50,613 bases of DNA from Chitinophagales bacterium. Its GTDB lineage: Bacteria > Bacteroidota > Bacteroidia > Chitinophagales > Saprospiraceae. The translations under genes and the position numbers were made by a program. Shown here piece by piece: positions 16,426-24,587 of this stretch (position 1 is its first letter; the number at the start of each line of letters is the position of its first letter). Location: positions 1-50,613 of the forward strand of contig JAAFJN010000034.1 of the NCBI GenBank assembly GCA_013298845.1. Reading direction: 5' to 3'. The notes under the pieces are model-generated. The model was not told the origin of the DNA. It did not search any database and worked only from the letters and a program-made list of their open reading frames with translations.

Positions 16426-17190
16426 CTAATAATAAATATCTTCCGCTTTCTTTTGGTAAAAAGGCAAAATCCAGCCGGCGCGAAGACCAAAACGCAAATC
16501 GAGACGACGGCCGGTGAGTTTGCGGCGTTCGGCAAAATCGAAATCGCGCATGGTGGTTGTAAAGCCTTGGTTCATTTCAAGACCAATGTACCAGTTGACG
16601 CGGCGACTGGTGCTCATTTTTTGCCAGCCGATGTATTCGTTCAGGGCGAAACCGCCGGTGAGGCGATCGTACCCTTTTTGGTAATCACCGGATACCAACG
16701 GCACTGTTTGTTGGTCATCTTGCAGGCGAATCCAATGCTGGAGCCAACCCGCGCCCGCCGTTACCCGGAGGCCACTGCGTTTGACGGCATCAAAGGTAAT
16801 TAACTTCCCGATATTGGTACCGATGTAAAAACCGCGTTCGCGCAGCACCAAACTGGCAAGCCCCTGGTCAATCCCGATGATATCACCTTCGGGCGTACGG
16901 ATGTTTTTCAGGGGGTCTTCTTTCACTTTTTGGCTAAAAAAATAATGACCTTCTACCCCAACAATAAAATTATTCTCCGAAATACGCTCCAAACCACCGC
17001 CCACGCTTTGGTCAACGCCGAAGCGTTTGGCCATGTCGGCCGCCGGAATGTGCACGCCCAGATTTAAATGAAATAATATTGCCGTACCTTTGTTGTTCGA
17101 GTCACTGTACTGCGGTCGGCGGTCAATTTGGGCCTGTACCAGCGCCGGAAGCAGTAAAAACAAGTAAATTATTGTAGATTTATTCATCAT
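16426..17190 (-). CDS. Outer-membrane beta-barrel protein, function unknown
   Basis: 254 residues. After a signal peptide (ending near VQAQ) the protein alternates short amphipathic strands rich in Tyr, Gly and Arg (GTAILFHLNLGVHIPAADMA, NNFIVGVEGHYFFSQ, GLRVTAGAGWLQHWI, VNWYIGLEMNQGF, LDLRFGLRAGWILPF), typical of an eight-stranded porin-like barrel. No characterised family was recognised with confidence. ATG 17190 was used; a second ATG follows directly. The gene diverges from the FAD-linked oxidase gene with only 20 bases between the starts, too few for two full promoters, so control regions must lie inside the genes. The inverted repeat lies behind its 3' end. Confidence 0.7.
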   Translation of the reverse strand: MMNKSTIIYLFLLLPALVQAQIDRRPQYSDSNNKGTAILFHLNLGVHIPAADMAKRFGVDQSVGGGLERISENNFIVGVEGHYFFSQKVKEDPLKNIRTPEGDIIGIDQGLASLVLRERGFYIGTNIGKLITFDAVKRSGLRVTAGAGWLQHWIRLQDDQQTVPLVSGDYQKGYDRLTGGFALNEYIGWQKMSTSRRVNWYIGLEMNQGFTTTMRDFDFAERRKLTGRRLDLRFGLRAGWILPFYQKKAEDIYY

Positions 17191-17210
17191 TAAAGAAAAT
17201 AGATTCAATC

Positions 17211-18629
17211 GTGGAAACACGCAAAAGTAACGCCTTTCATCGGATCACCGAAACCATAATGCTTCAAATGCGCCAAATAGTTGGTGAAGCCCACCTAAGC
17301 ACGGACGAAACCATCCTGCACAACAACGGACACGACGAAACCGAAGACCTCGTGTATTTGCCCGAAGTGGTGGTATTTCCGGAAACAGTAACGCAAATCA
17401 GTCAATTGATGCGGCTTTGCAACGCCGAACTGATTCCCGTAACGGTGCGCGGCGGCGGCTCCGGTTTGGCCGGAGGTGCCCTGCCCGTGGAGGGCGGCCT
17501 GGTGATTTCGACCAAAAGAATGGATAAAATACTGCACCTCGACGAACAGAATTTTCAGGTCACGGTGGAACCGGGTATGATTACCGAAAACCTGCAAAAC
17601 ACCCTGAAAGACAAGGGATTATTTTATCCCGTGGACCCATCCAGCAAAGGATGGAGTTTTATCGGCGGCAACGTAAATACCAACGCCGGTGGTCCGCGCG
17701 CCGTGAAATACGGGGTGGTAAAAGACCACGTGCTCAACCTCGAAGTGGTACTACCCAACGGCGATATTATCTGGACGGGAGCCAATACCCTCAAAAATTC
17801 GACGGGATACAACCTGACGCAACTGATGGTAGGCAGCGAAGGCACCTTGGGCGTGGTGACCAAAATTGTGCTCAAACTCCAACCCTACCCTACCCAACAA
17901 CTACTCATGCTGGCCCCTTTTCGCTCGCCCGAAAGTGCCTGCGCGGCGGTAGCGGCCATTTTTCAGTCGGGCGTAACGCCGTCGGCATTAGAATTTATGG
18001 AACGCAACGCCATTGAGTGGGCCATTCGGTACGTGGGAGAAACGCCGGTGCCGCTCAACGACGAAGACCAGGCGCACCTGCTCATAGAGGTGGATGGTTT
18101 TCACCTGGAAAGCCTGTACGCCGATTGCGAGACCATTAGTAAAGTATTGGAGCAATTTGATTGCGGAGAAATCTTTTTTGCCGATAACGACGCGCAAAAA
18201 ACGGCGTTGTGGAAACTGCGCCGCAACGCCCCGCAGGCGGTAAAAAACAACTCCATTTACAAAGAAGAAGATACCGTAGTGCCCCGCGCGGAGTTGCCGC
18301 GTTTGTTGCGAAAAGTAAAAGAAACGGGTGAAAAATACGGCTTTGAGTCGGTGTGTTACGGCCACGCGGGCGACGGCAACCTGCACGTAAATATCCTGAA
18401 AGGGACACTGAGCGACGCGGTTTGGCACGATGAACTGCCCAAGGGAATCCGCGAAATATTTGAGTTTGTGAAATCGGTGGGTGGTACCATTTCCGGTGAA
18501 CACGGGATTGGTTTGGTGCAAAAATCCTACTTGGACATTGTTTTTTCGCCGGTAGAAATGGAATTACAACGGGGCATTAAACGGCTTTTTGACCCGAACG
18601 GAATTTTGAACCCAGGGAAGGTGGTGTAG
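17211..18629 (+). CDS. FAD-linked oxidase, GlcD / D-2-hydroxyacid dehydrogenase family
   Basis: 472 residues. The PCMH-type FAD domain (about 40-230) shows PVTVRGGGSGLAGGALP, which binds the FAD pyrophosphate, and NVNTNAGGPRAVKYG, NSTGYNLTQLMVGSEGTLG. The C-terminal cap ends with YGHAGDGNLHVN and GTISGEHGIGLVQK, with the His residues that bind metal and substrate carboxylate. It should oxidise a D-2-hydroxyacid such as D-lactate or glycolate and pass electrons to a carrier; the substrate is not fixed by sequence. The start is GTG 17211: the stretch FHRITETIMLQMRQIVGE aligns with the family's N-terminal helix, which an internal ATG at 17259 would cut. No GlcE/GlcF partner genes are adjacent. 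Confidence 0.87.
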   Translation: METRKSNAFHRITETIMLQMRQIVGEAHLSTDETILHNNGHDETEDLVYLPEVVVFPETVTQISQLMRLCNAELIPVTVRGGGSGLAGGALPVEGGLVISTKRMDKILHLDEQNFQVTVEPGMITENLQNTLKDKGLFYPVDPSSKGWSFIGGNVNTNAGGPRAVKYGVVKDHVLNLEVVLPNGDIIWTGANTLKNSTGYNLTQLMVGSEGTLGVVTKIVLKLQPYPTQQLLMLAPFRSPESACAAVAAIFQSGVTPSALEFMERNAIEWAIRYVGETPVPLNDEDQAHLLIEVDGFHLESLYADCETISKVLEQFDCGEIFFADNDAQKTALWKLRRNAPQAVKNNSIYKEEDTVVPRAELPRLLRKVKETGEKYGFESVCYGHAGDGNLHVNILKGTLSDAVWHDELPKGIREIFEFVKSVGGTISGEHGIGLVQKSYLDIVFSPVEMELQRGIKRLFDPNGILNPGKVV

Positions 18630-18707
18630 AGGGGGGAAATGAGCAAGGTTATCGTAAAAACTAAAAAAACAGTGTTTGTATATAACACACATATCATCCA
18701 TTCCCCT

Positions 18708-18715
18708 TAATTTTG
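18708..18715 (+). promoter_or_regulatory. -7 promoter box for the zinc-ribbon gene
   Basis: TAATTTTG fits TAnnTTTG and lies 23 bases before the ATG at 18739. No TTTG is found at normal -33 distance; the nearest (18675-18678) is 29 bases away. Confidence 0.45.
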
Positions 18716-18738
18716 CCACCAACAAAATTCAAACACAC

Positions 18739-19047
18739 ATGAAATGTCCTAAATGCAACGTCACCCTGGCCATTGCGGATCGCCAGGGCATAGAAATTGA
18801 TTACTGCCCCGAATGTCGCGGCGTTTGGCTCGATCGCGGCGAATTAGACAAAATTATCGAACGCAGCAGCGATTTTTTACCCGAAAAAAAGAAAAAAAAG
18901 GACTTTGACCGGGATCCTTATTTCAGCAGCGACCACGACCGCCGCGACGATCAACCGTCTTTTGGCAGCGGATACGGCCGCCACGACGACCGCCACAAAC
19001 CCCACAAGAAAAAGTCTATTTTGGGGGAATTATTCGACTTTGACTAA
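18739..19047 (+). CDS. zf-TFIIB family zinc-ribbon protein
   Basis: 102 residues. The N-terminal half is a zinc ribbon of the zf-TFIIB family: MKCPKCNVTL and YCPECRGVWLDRGELDKIIE supply two CxxC pairs. The second half is a low-complexity tail rich in Asp, His, Arg and Lys (HDRRDDQPSF, HDDRHKPHKKK) ending in a conserved hydrophobic SILGELFDFD. Proteins of this layout are common in Bacteroidota and Proteobacteria but have no settled function. ATG 18739 starts just before the first Cys pair; an upstream in-frame ATG would include the promoter region. It is followed after 10 bases by the DUF2279-like gene. Confidence 0.82.
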   Translation: MKCPKCNVTLAIADRQGIEIDYCPECRGVWLDRGELDKIIERSSDFLPEKKKKKDFDRDPYFSSDHDRRDDQPSFGSGYGRHDDRHKPHKKKSILGELFDFD

Positions 19048-19057
19048 GGTCTTAACC

Positions 19058-19963
19058 ATGTCGCCCCGATGCTTTTTACTGGGCTGTGCGCTGTTCCTTT
19101 GTCAATGGGCACCAGCGCAGGATACCACCCGCCATTCCGTTGTTAATCAACGACGGGTAATGACCGCCGCCATTACCGAATCGGTCGTGTATGGCGGCGG
19201 TATGGCTTATTTGTGGCAGGTTTGGTACAAAGACGTTCCACGAGTGCCTTTTGAATGGTACAATGACAGTCGGGGATATTTGCAAATTGATAAATTGGGA
19301 CACGCCTACGCGGCGTATTGGCAAAGTTACGTGGGGTACCATTGGTTGCGCAGCGCCGGGGTGTCCAAAAAGAAATCACTACTCTACGGCGCACCACTTG
19401 GACTGGTACTCCAAACACCCATCGAAATTTTCGATGGTTTATACGAAGGCTGGGGATTTTCGTGGAGCGATATGGCTGCCAATACTGCCGGACCATTGCT
19501 CATGGCCGGACAGGAAATGTTGTTCGATCGCCAATGGCTGACGTATAAATTTAGTTTTACCCGCTCTTCGTACGCACGACAGGCGCACGGATACCTGGGC
19601 GACAATACCCTCGAAAGCCTTTTTTACGATTATAATGGACACACCTATTGGTTGAGCATGCCTCTGATGGCCTTAAAACCGCTCAAAAAAGTGCCCGAAT
19701 GGATTCAACTTTCGGCGGGATACAGCGCCAATGGCATGTACGGTGAATTTACCAACCGCACTTCGTTCCAGGGCAAACCGATTCCTCCGGCTGTCCGGCA
19801 CCGGCAATTTTTATTGTCCATGGATATTGGATGGAACCGTATTCCGGTGAAATCTCGGTTATTAAAAGGGGTATTAATGGGTCTTAGTTGTATAAAACTG
19901 CCGTTTCCGGCTTTGGAATACAACACCACAGGTAGGTTGAAGGCGTATTGGTTGTATTTCTAA
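19058..19963 (+). CDS. DUF2279 (YfiM-like) family protein
   Basis: 301 residues with a signal peptide (ending near WAPAQ). The conserved blocks DKLGHAYAAYWQSYVGYHWLR and IEIFDGLYEGWGFSWSDMAANTAG are the DUF2279 signature seen in YfiM-like envelope proteins; YGAPLGLVLQTPIEI forms a hydrophobic segment. The C-terminal third (MPLMALKPLKKVPEWIQLSAG and later strands) looks like outer-membrane beta-strands. The function is unknown. It probably shares a transcript with the zinc-ribbon gene. The longer in-frame start at 18905 overlaps that gene and was rejected. Its stop overlaps the convergent isoprenoid-synthase-like gene by four bases. Confidence 0.72.
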   Translation: MSPRCFLLGCALFLCQWAPAQDTTRHSVVNQRRVMTAAITESVVYGGGMAYLWQVWYKDVPRVPFEWYNDSRGYLQIDKLGHAYAAYWQSYVGYHWLRSAGVSKKKSLLYGAPLGLVLQTPIEIFDGLYEGWGFSWSDMAANTAGPLLMAGQEMLFDRQWLTYKFSFTRSSYARQAHGYLGDNTLESLFYDYNGHTYWLSMPLMALKPLKKVPEWIQLSAGYSANGMYGEFTNRTSFQGKPIPPAVRHRQFLLSMDIGWNRIPVKSRLLKGVLMGLSCIKLPFPALEYNTTGRLKAYWLYF

Positions 19964-20922
19964 GGGTGCACCAGCACTTTCCAGCCCCATTTCAGACGAT
20001 TAGTCCAACGCGACATATCTAACACCAACTCTTGCCGGGTATATTGACCTACTGCAAAATGGCCACCGTGCCTGCGCTGCGCCGTGTGCAATTGTTCCAA
20101 CACGAGTTCACTCATAGCGTGCAACAGCGCTAAAAGTGCTTTTAAACGCCGTTTGCGAAAACCGGGCACGGGTATTTGGTTGGTTGCGTCTAATAGTCTT
20201 TGGTAAAAATCGCGGTGAAGGATAATTAACTCCGGTACATCTGTGCAACGTGTTGCCAAAGTTGCAATTTGGGCTTCCCGGTCTTTGTACACATCAAAAA
20301 TATCGTTGACCAATTGTACATAGGCACCCAATTCGTAAGAGGCATTATTCATGGCAGTACCTCCGTAGGCCCCCGTAATAAGGTGCCAGCCCAATACCAC
20401 GGATGCGCCGCCTTTTTCGCGGGTTAAGGCCCATAATTGCTCGTAGGTAATCTGATCCGACTTTTGCTCCGAACTATTGACCTGCGCGATCAATATCCGT
20501 TCGCAGTGCTCATCCCAGGCAAAATCGGCGGCTTTAAACAAAGCAACGGCACATACGGCCTCCTCCTCGCGAGGGGCTTCGGTACCGTGGGCCAATGCCA
20601 ATAAATAATCGGCCGAATGACCATAATCATCAATTAAATCGTCGAATAAGGGCGTTAGTCCCGACAACAGCGCCGAACGGTGCCGGGCATTTTGATCCAG
20701 TGCACGTCCCGAAAATTGTTCGTACAAGTATTCAATACCCAAAAAAACCGGTATGTATTTGTTAAAGCGATGTTCAATTCGGTCGGGTAATACCACGCCA
20801 GGTAACACTTTCGCTACAGTTTGGGCCAAATACCGTTTTCGTTTTCTATTGTTTTTGAAAATATAAAATATTATTCCCAAAAACACAATAATTGTATGAA
20901 AATAACGGATTAAACGACTCAT
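19960..20922 (-). CDS. Membrane-anchored protein with isoprenoid-synthase (class I terpene/prenyl synthase-like) motifs
   Basis: 320 residues, not recognised as a named family. An N-terminal membrane segment (about 8-23) is followed by a basic stretch KNNRKRKR and an all-helical domain. Two acidic motifs sit where class I isoprenoid synthases bind magnesium-diphosphate: LFDDLIDDYG (Asp94, 95, 98, 99) and LVNDIFDVYKDRE (Asn206, Asp207, Asp210, Asp214), 112 residues apart, with a small-residue helix GGASVVLGWHLITGAYGG between. The second motif resembles both the NSE triad of terpene cyclases and the second DDxxD of prenyltransferases without matching either exactly. Function is inferred. Its ATG overlaps the stop of the PgpH-like gene (ATGA), so the two are coupled. 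Confidence 0.5.
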   Translation of the reverse strand: MSRLIRYFHTIIVFLGIIFYIFKNNRKRKRYLAQTVAKVLPGVVLPDRIEHRFNKYIPVFLGIEYLYEQFSGRALDQNARHRSALLSGLTPLFDDLIDDYGHSADYLLALAHGTEAPREEEAVCAVALFKAADFAWDEHCERILIAQVNSSEQKSDQITYEQLWALTREKGGASVVLGWHLITGAYGGTAMNNASYELGAYVQLVNDIFDVYKDREAQIATLATRCTDVPELIILHRDFYQRLLDATNQIPVPGFRKRRLKALLALLHAMSELVLEQLHTAQRRHGGHFAVGQYTRQELVLDMSRWTNRLKWGWKVLVHP

Positions 20923-22247
20923 CCGCGGGCAGCGTTAAAAAAGCGAACCAATAAGGAGCGGCTAATGGACAACATGGCAGCAATGGCCAAAAACACCAAA
21001 ATATCGGTATTGCGCATGGCTAAAGGTGCCGTTCCCGCTAATACTGCCGACCACCACACCAAGCCTTGCACCGCAAATATGACCAGCAGAGCCAAAATCC
21101 GGTCGCGCCAACTGTTTACGCGGTCGTTTAACAACAAACCTACGCCCGCTCCCGCCGCCTGAATACTCACCCACAACATGCCCCAACTCAGGGCAAAACC
21201 CGTGAGCATAATGGGTACCGACCAAATGACCAGGGCTGTTTTATGGTTAAAGTGCGTTAATAACACCAAAGGCAACAAATACAACGGTAATAACAAGGGC
21301 ACCGCCGGGCCGCCCCAATGCGTCAACAGTACCAATCCAACAATTCCTACTATCAATGCCGCCACCAGTGCCATTTCTTTTTGGTTGGCAAAACGTTTGG
21401 GTTGGAACAGGTACATCCATCCAAAAAGGCTAAAAAAAGCAATGAGTGAAAACAGGGCATAACCTACCCGAACCTGCCAACCGCTGTCTTTATCGTAGGT
21501 GCGTTGTAAGGCCGATAATTGAGCAAAAGCCAATTCATCTACCCGATCGCCCTTTTTTATGAGTATAGTGCCTTTTTTAACTACTCCGGCATCCCCCCCA
21601 AGCGTATCGTATCCGTACAAAAGGGTTAGTGAATCCGAATAAAAAACATTGGGAACCAATACTTTTTCCAACATGGGAAGCAGAAGTTCCGGTTGACGAA
21701 CCGGGCTGTATGGCAGCGAATCGGTTAAAAACTCGGCTGCTTCGGTGGGTGTGAGGGTTTGCTGTGCTGGCACCCTGGTGGCTGATTGCGGAATCAGAAC
21801 AATGGCATTGGGTTGGTCGGGTTTTGGGTCAATAATTCCCTGCCGAAACACCGCATCCAGCAAGCCCATCGCAACGGTTCGGTATGCCCCAAGATTGGCG
21901 TTAAAATCGTCAAATTCGGCATCTTGTTTACTCACTTTTGCCTGTTGCTGAATGATATGGCTTAACTCCTGCTTTTGCTGGTGTACAACGCCGGGATCCA
22001 GCCAATAACAAGGCACTGCGGCATTGTTGGGCGTATCGTCGCGGTTCTCAGTCACCAAAAAATCAAAAGGAGCGGTCAAATCTTCGTAGAACCAGGTTCG
22101 ACCCAGTTCAAAACGAAACTCAAAAGCACTGGTGCGCGGCATGAGCATGGCACAAACCAAGGCGGCCAACACCGCCAGCCACCAAACCGGGCTTTTGGGG
22201 GGTAACCCAACCGGTACCGGCGTTATATCTATTTTTTCGGGAAGCAT
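20919..22247 (-). CDS. PgpH/YqfF-like 7TM receptor protein lacking the HD phosphohydrolase domain
   Basis: 442 residues. One membrane helix (about 22-38) leads into an extracytoplasmic domain of the 7TMR-HDED type: FYEDLTAPFDFLV near its start and KKGTILIKKGDRVDE near its end. Six or seven membrane helices follow (265-435), including WVSIQAAGAGVGLLLNDRVNSWRDR, as in the 7TM block of PgpH. In PgpH the cytoplasmic HD domain that hydrolyses cyclic di-AMP comes next; here the protein ends at RFFNAARG, straight after the last helix, and no HD gene is near. It may be a receptor without an enzyme, or signal through its coupled neighbour. The family call rests on these motifs only. Confidence 0.62.
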   Translation of the reverse strand: MLPEKIDITPVPVGLPPKSPVWWLAVLAALVCAMLMPRTSAFEFRFELGRTWFYEDLTAPFDFLVTENRDDTPNNAAVPCYWLDPGVVHQQKQELSHIIQQQAKVSKQDAEFDDFNANLGAYRTVAMGLLDAVFRQGIIDPKPDQPNAIVLIPQSATRVPAQQTLTPTEAAEFLTDSLPYSPVRQPELLLPMLEKVLVPNVFYSDSLTLLYGYDTLGGDAGVVKKGTILIKKGDRVDELAFAQLSALQRTYDKDSGWQVRVGYALFSLIAFFSLFGWMYLFQPKRFANQKEMALVAALIVGIVGLVLLTHWGGPAVPLLLPLYLLPLVLLTHFNHKTALVIWSVPIMLTGFALSWGMLWVSIQAAGAGVGLLLNDRVNSWRDRILALLVIFAVQGLVWWSAVLAGTAPLAMRNTDILVFLAIAAMLSISRSLLVRFFNAARG

Positions 22248-22317
22248 TAGGTTGGAGAAAAAGGGCGAAAATAAATTAGAAACGAACCATTGTCAGTGTT
22301 CAGCAATAGAACTGTGG

Positions 22318-22872
22318 TTATCCGTCGCGTTTTTGCCAAATAACGTCTTTGATACCCAGTGATTGCGCCAAATGACGACCCAGTACAAAAAAGTAATCCG
22401 ATAAACGATTGAGATACTGCAACGCTACAGCGTCAACCGGGTTAATGCGGTGGAGCGCTACAACTGACCTTTCAGCACGACGGCTAACCGTTCGGCAAAC
22501 GTGACAAACCGACACCGTGGGGTGTCCTCCCGGAAGGATAAAATTTTGCAAGGGAGGAAGCCCGGCATCCATCGAATCCATTGCCAGTTCAAGCACTTCG
22601 ATATCGCTGTCTAAAAGATCGTGAGGAATCGAATAATCGCCTTCGGGATCAGTGGCCAAATGCGAACCTAAACCGAACAAGCGGCGTTGGATTTCGGTTA
22701 ATTGGCCATGCAATGAAGGCTGCTGCTCCACCGAATCGGCCAGTAAACCCACAAACGCATTTAGTTCGTCCACGTTACCGTAAGCCTCCACGCGCAAATC
22801 GTCTTTTGCCACGCGGCGGCCACCAAAGAGGCTGGTTTCGCCACTATCACCGGTTTTGGTGTAAATTTTCAT
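22318..22872 (-). CDS. Corrinoid adenosyltransferase, PduO type
   Basis: 184 residues, the normal length. It transfers the adenosyl group of ATP to cob(I)alamin, making coenzyme B12. The signature KIYTKTGDSGETSLFGGRRV at the N-terminus binds ATP, YGNVDELNAFVG follows, and VCRTVSRRAERSVVAL with LNRLSDYFFVLGR forms the C-terminal active-site helices. B12-dependent enzymes themselves are not in this window. The ATG shares one base with the stop of the upstream lipoprotein gene (TAATG), so the pair is one unit. Seventy bases separate its end from the PgpH-like gene start. Confidence 0.93.
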   Translation of the reverse strand: MKIYTKTGDSGETSLFGGRRVAKDDLRVEAYGNVDELNAFVGLLADSVEQQPSLHGQLTEIQRRLFGLGSHLATDPEGDYSIPHDLLDSDIEVLELAMDSMDAGLPPLQNFILPGGHPTVSVCHVCRTVSRRAERSVVALHRINPVDAVALQYLNRLSDYFFVLGRHLAQSLGIKDVIWQKRDG

Positions 22873-23426
22873 TATTTCTGCGGTTGTGCGGCAGCATCTT
22901 TCAATTTCTGCAAAGAATCCAGGCGGATAACGCGGCCTTTTACTTCCATTGGGAGGACTTTGCCCGTTGAGTCTTTTTGCAAAGTATCTGGCTGAATCAC
23001 AATATTAAACGCTTTGTATACGCTTGGGAAATTCTGCTCCAAAGGTTTTTTTAACGCTTCTTTTTGGGTATTGGCTTGGGCATATACCAAACGTTCAAAA
23101 ATAAGTTTTTTCAAACCCGGTTTAAACTTCGCGCAAGCCTCCGCCACGTTGGTATCACCGGCGAATGGAATCAACTCCAAACAAGTAATACCATGTTGTA
23201 AACCATCTACGCCATCGGCTAAACGGTGAAAATCATAGAATTGTTTAATCGCCTCCTGATCACCTTTACGGGCTTTTTCTAATACCTCAACGTAATCAAA
23301 CTTGAGTTCTTTCGCGGATTTTACCACTGTTTCAGAAACAGTTACTTCCGGTTCAACATTAAAGCCACATTGGGCAAAAGCAAAGGCTAAGGCCAATGCA
23401 CAACTAAAAATAAGTATTTTACGCAT
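22872..23426 (-). CDS. Predicted lipoprotein of unknown function
   Basis: 184 residues. The N-terminal hydrophobic stretch ends in FAFAQCGF, with Cys20 placed for lipid attachment. The mature protein is mostly helical and charged (VEVLEKARKGDQEAIKQFYDFHRL, KFKPGLKKLIFERLVYAQANTQKEAL) and ends in a coiled stretch LDSLQKLKDAAAQPQK. It was not recognised. The region upstream holds CACCTTTG (minus strand, ending near 23447), one base off the -7 consensus, 20-odd bases from the ATG. Overlap with the adenosyltransferase start suggests co-translation without telling a common function. Confidence 0.72.
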   Translation of the reverse strand: MRKILIFSCALALAFAFAQCGFNVEPEVTVSETVVKSAKELKFDYVEVLEKARKGDQEAIKQFYDFHRLADGVDGLQHGITCLELIPFAGDTNVAEACAKFKPGLKKLIFERLVYAQANTQKEALKKPLEQNFPSVYKAFNIVIQPDTLQKDSTGKVLPMEVKGRVIRLDSLQKLKDAAAQPQK

Positions 23427-23576
23427 ATCTTTTGTTTAAAACGGGTGCAAAGGTGGCATTTTTTCGCTAAAATCGCAAAGGATTTCTGATAAGTTTAGAA
23501 AAGAGCCTGTCATATGTCTTTTGAAAAAATCGGGAAAAATGCAGCGCCTTAATTTTTTTTCAAAAAAATAAACAAA

Positions 23577-23610
23577 TTGTTTTCAAAAATAAAAACAGAA
23601 TGTATCTTTG
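23577..23610 (+). promoter_or_regulatory. Promoter (-33 and -7) of the Rpn-like gene
   Basis: TTG at 23577-23579 and TATCTTTG at 23603-23610 are separated by 23 bases, within the Bacteroidota range. The ATG at 23615 follows the -7 box by four bases, so the transcript would begin at or next to the start codon. Confidence 0.6.
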
Positions 23611-23614
23611 CCCC

Positions 23615-24574
23615 ATGAATAAGCGTAAAGATAACCTACCTGCTTCTACCGAACATTATTCCAAAGTACACCAGCCACACGACAAATTCGTGCGGGCATT
23701 ACTTCAGGAAAAAGAATTCACCGTTCAATTACTGGAATATGTTTTACCTAGTGAAGTATTCAACATATTGGATATCAACAGTTTAAAACTTACCACCAAC
23801 ACCTTCATTGATACCGAACTGCTCGGTAGTTATTCGGATGTATGCTACGAAGGGCAAACCATAACCGGGGAGCCACTCAGAATTTCGCTTATTTTTGAGC
23901 ACAAAAGTGATGACCCCGGTACGGCGATTTACGATCAATTGGGTGGTTATATTTTTGACAATTGGGCCGAAGACCGCCGACAAGGGCGTCCGCTCACCTT
24001 GTCAATTCCCATACTAATTCACCACGGCGATAAACCGGTCACACTCCAAACCCCGGCGAAAATTTTTCCCAACGCACCGGAGCACCTGTTGCCTTACGTT
24101 CCGGCGTTTAAATACGATATAATTGACGTTGCCGCTATGTCCATTGAAACGATTTTGTCATTGCAATTTTGGACATTGCGCAACACACTTTTGGCCCTTA
24201 AAATTGGTCGGGACGAAAAAAAAGTGACCCAATATCTGAGAGAACTACTTATTTTTGCATCAGGGTACAAAGACTCGCCAGCATATGCACATCTGGTTGA
24301 ACTCACCTTATACTATCTCGCTAATATATCCAAAAACGCAAACATGGCTATTGCAAATATTGAAACAATTTTAACCCCCGAAGAACAGGAGCAAATACCA
24401 CCGTCCATCTTTGGAAAATACTTTGTCAAAGGTCGCGAAGAAGGCGTATTGCTAACAATCCATAACTACATCAAAAAAAATCCGACGGTAAACGACCAGT
24501 TTATTGCTGATTTATTTGAAGTTACCCTTGAAGTGGTGCAAAACGCCCGTAATTTTGTAGTTACCGACAAATAA
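23615..24574 (+). CDS. Rpn/YhgA-like PD-(D/E)XK nuclease-family protein
   Basis: 319 residues of the family called 'Rpn recombination-promoting nuclease/putative transposase' (YhgA-like). The N-terminus HQPHDKFVRALLQEKEF is diagnostic. The nuclease core shows Asp in SYSDVCYEGQ and the E-x-K in SLIFEHKSDD, with a downstream YDQLGGYIFDNW helix. Homologues degrade DNA and promote RecA-independent recombination; they are not true transposases. The C-terminal part carries helical segments and KGREEG, as usual for the family. The ATG at 23615 was chosen over one at 23600, which lies across the promoter. No terminal repeats flank it; it ends 13 bases before the convergent SIMPL gene. Confidence 0.82.
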   Translation: MNKRKDNLPASTEHYSKVHQPHDKFVRALLQEKEFTVQLLEYVLPSEVFNILDINSLKLTTNTFIDTELLGSYSDVCYEGQTITGEPLRISLIFEHKSDDPGTAIYDQLGGYIFDNWAEDRRQGRPLTLSIPILIHHGDKPVTLQTPAKIFPNAPEHLLPYVPAFKYDIIDVAAMSIETILSLQFWTLRNTLLALKIGRDEKKVTQYLRELLIFASGYKDSPAYAHLVELTLYYLANISKNANMAIANIETILTPEEQEQIPPSIFGKYFVKGREEGVLLTIHNYIKKNPTVNDQFIADLFEVTLEVVQNARNFVVTDK

Positions 24575-24587
24575 CCTCACAACTTTC

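Noticed and set aside
23615-24574. Rpn/YhgA-like gene called as an insertion sequence
   Set aside because: No terminal inverted repeats or target duplication flank it, and the family works as a nuclease rather than a DDE transposase.
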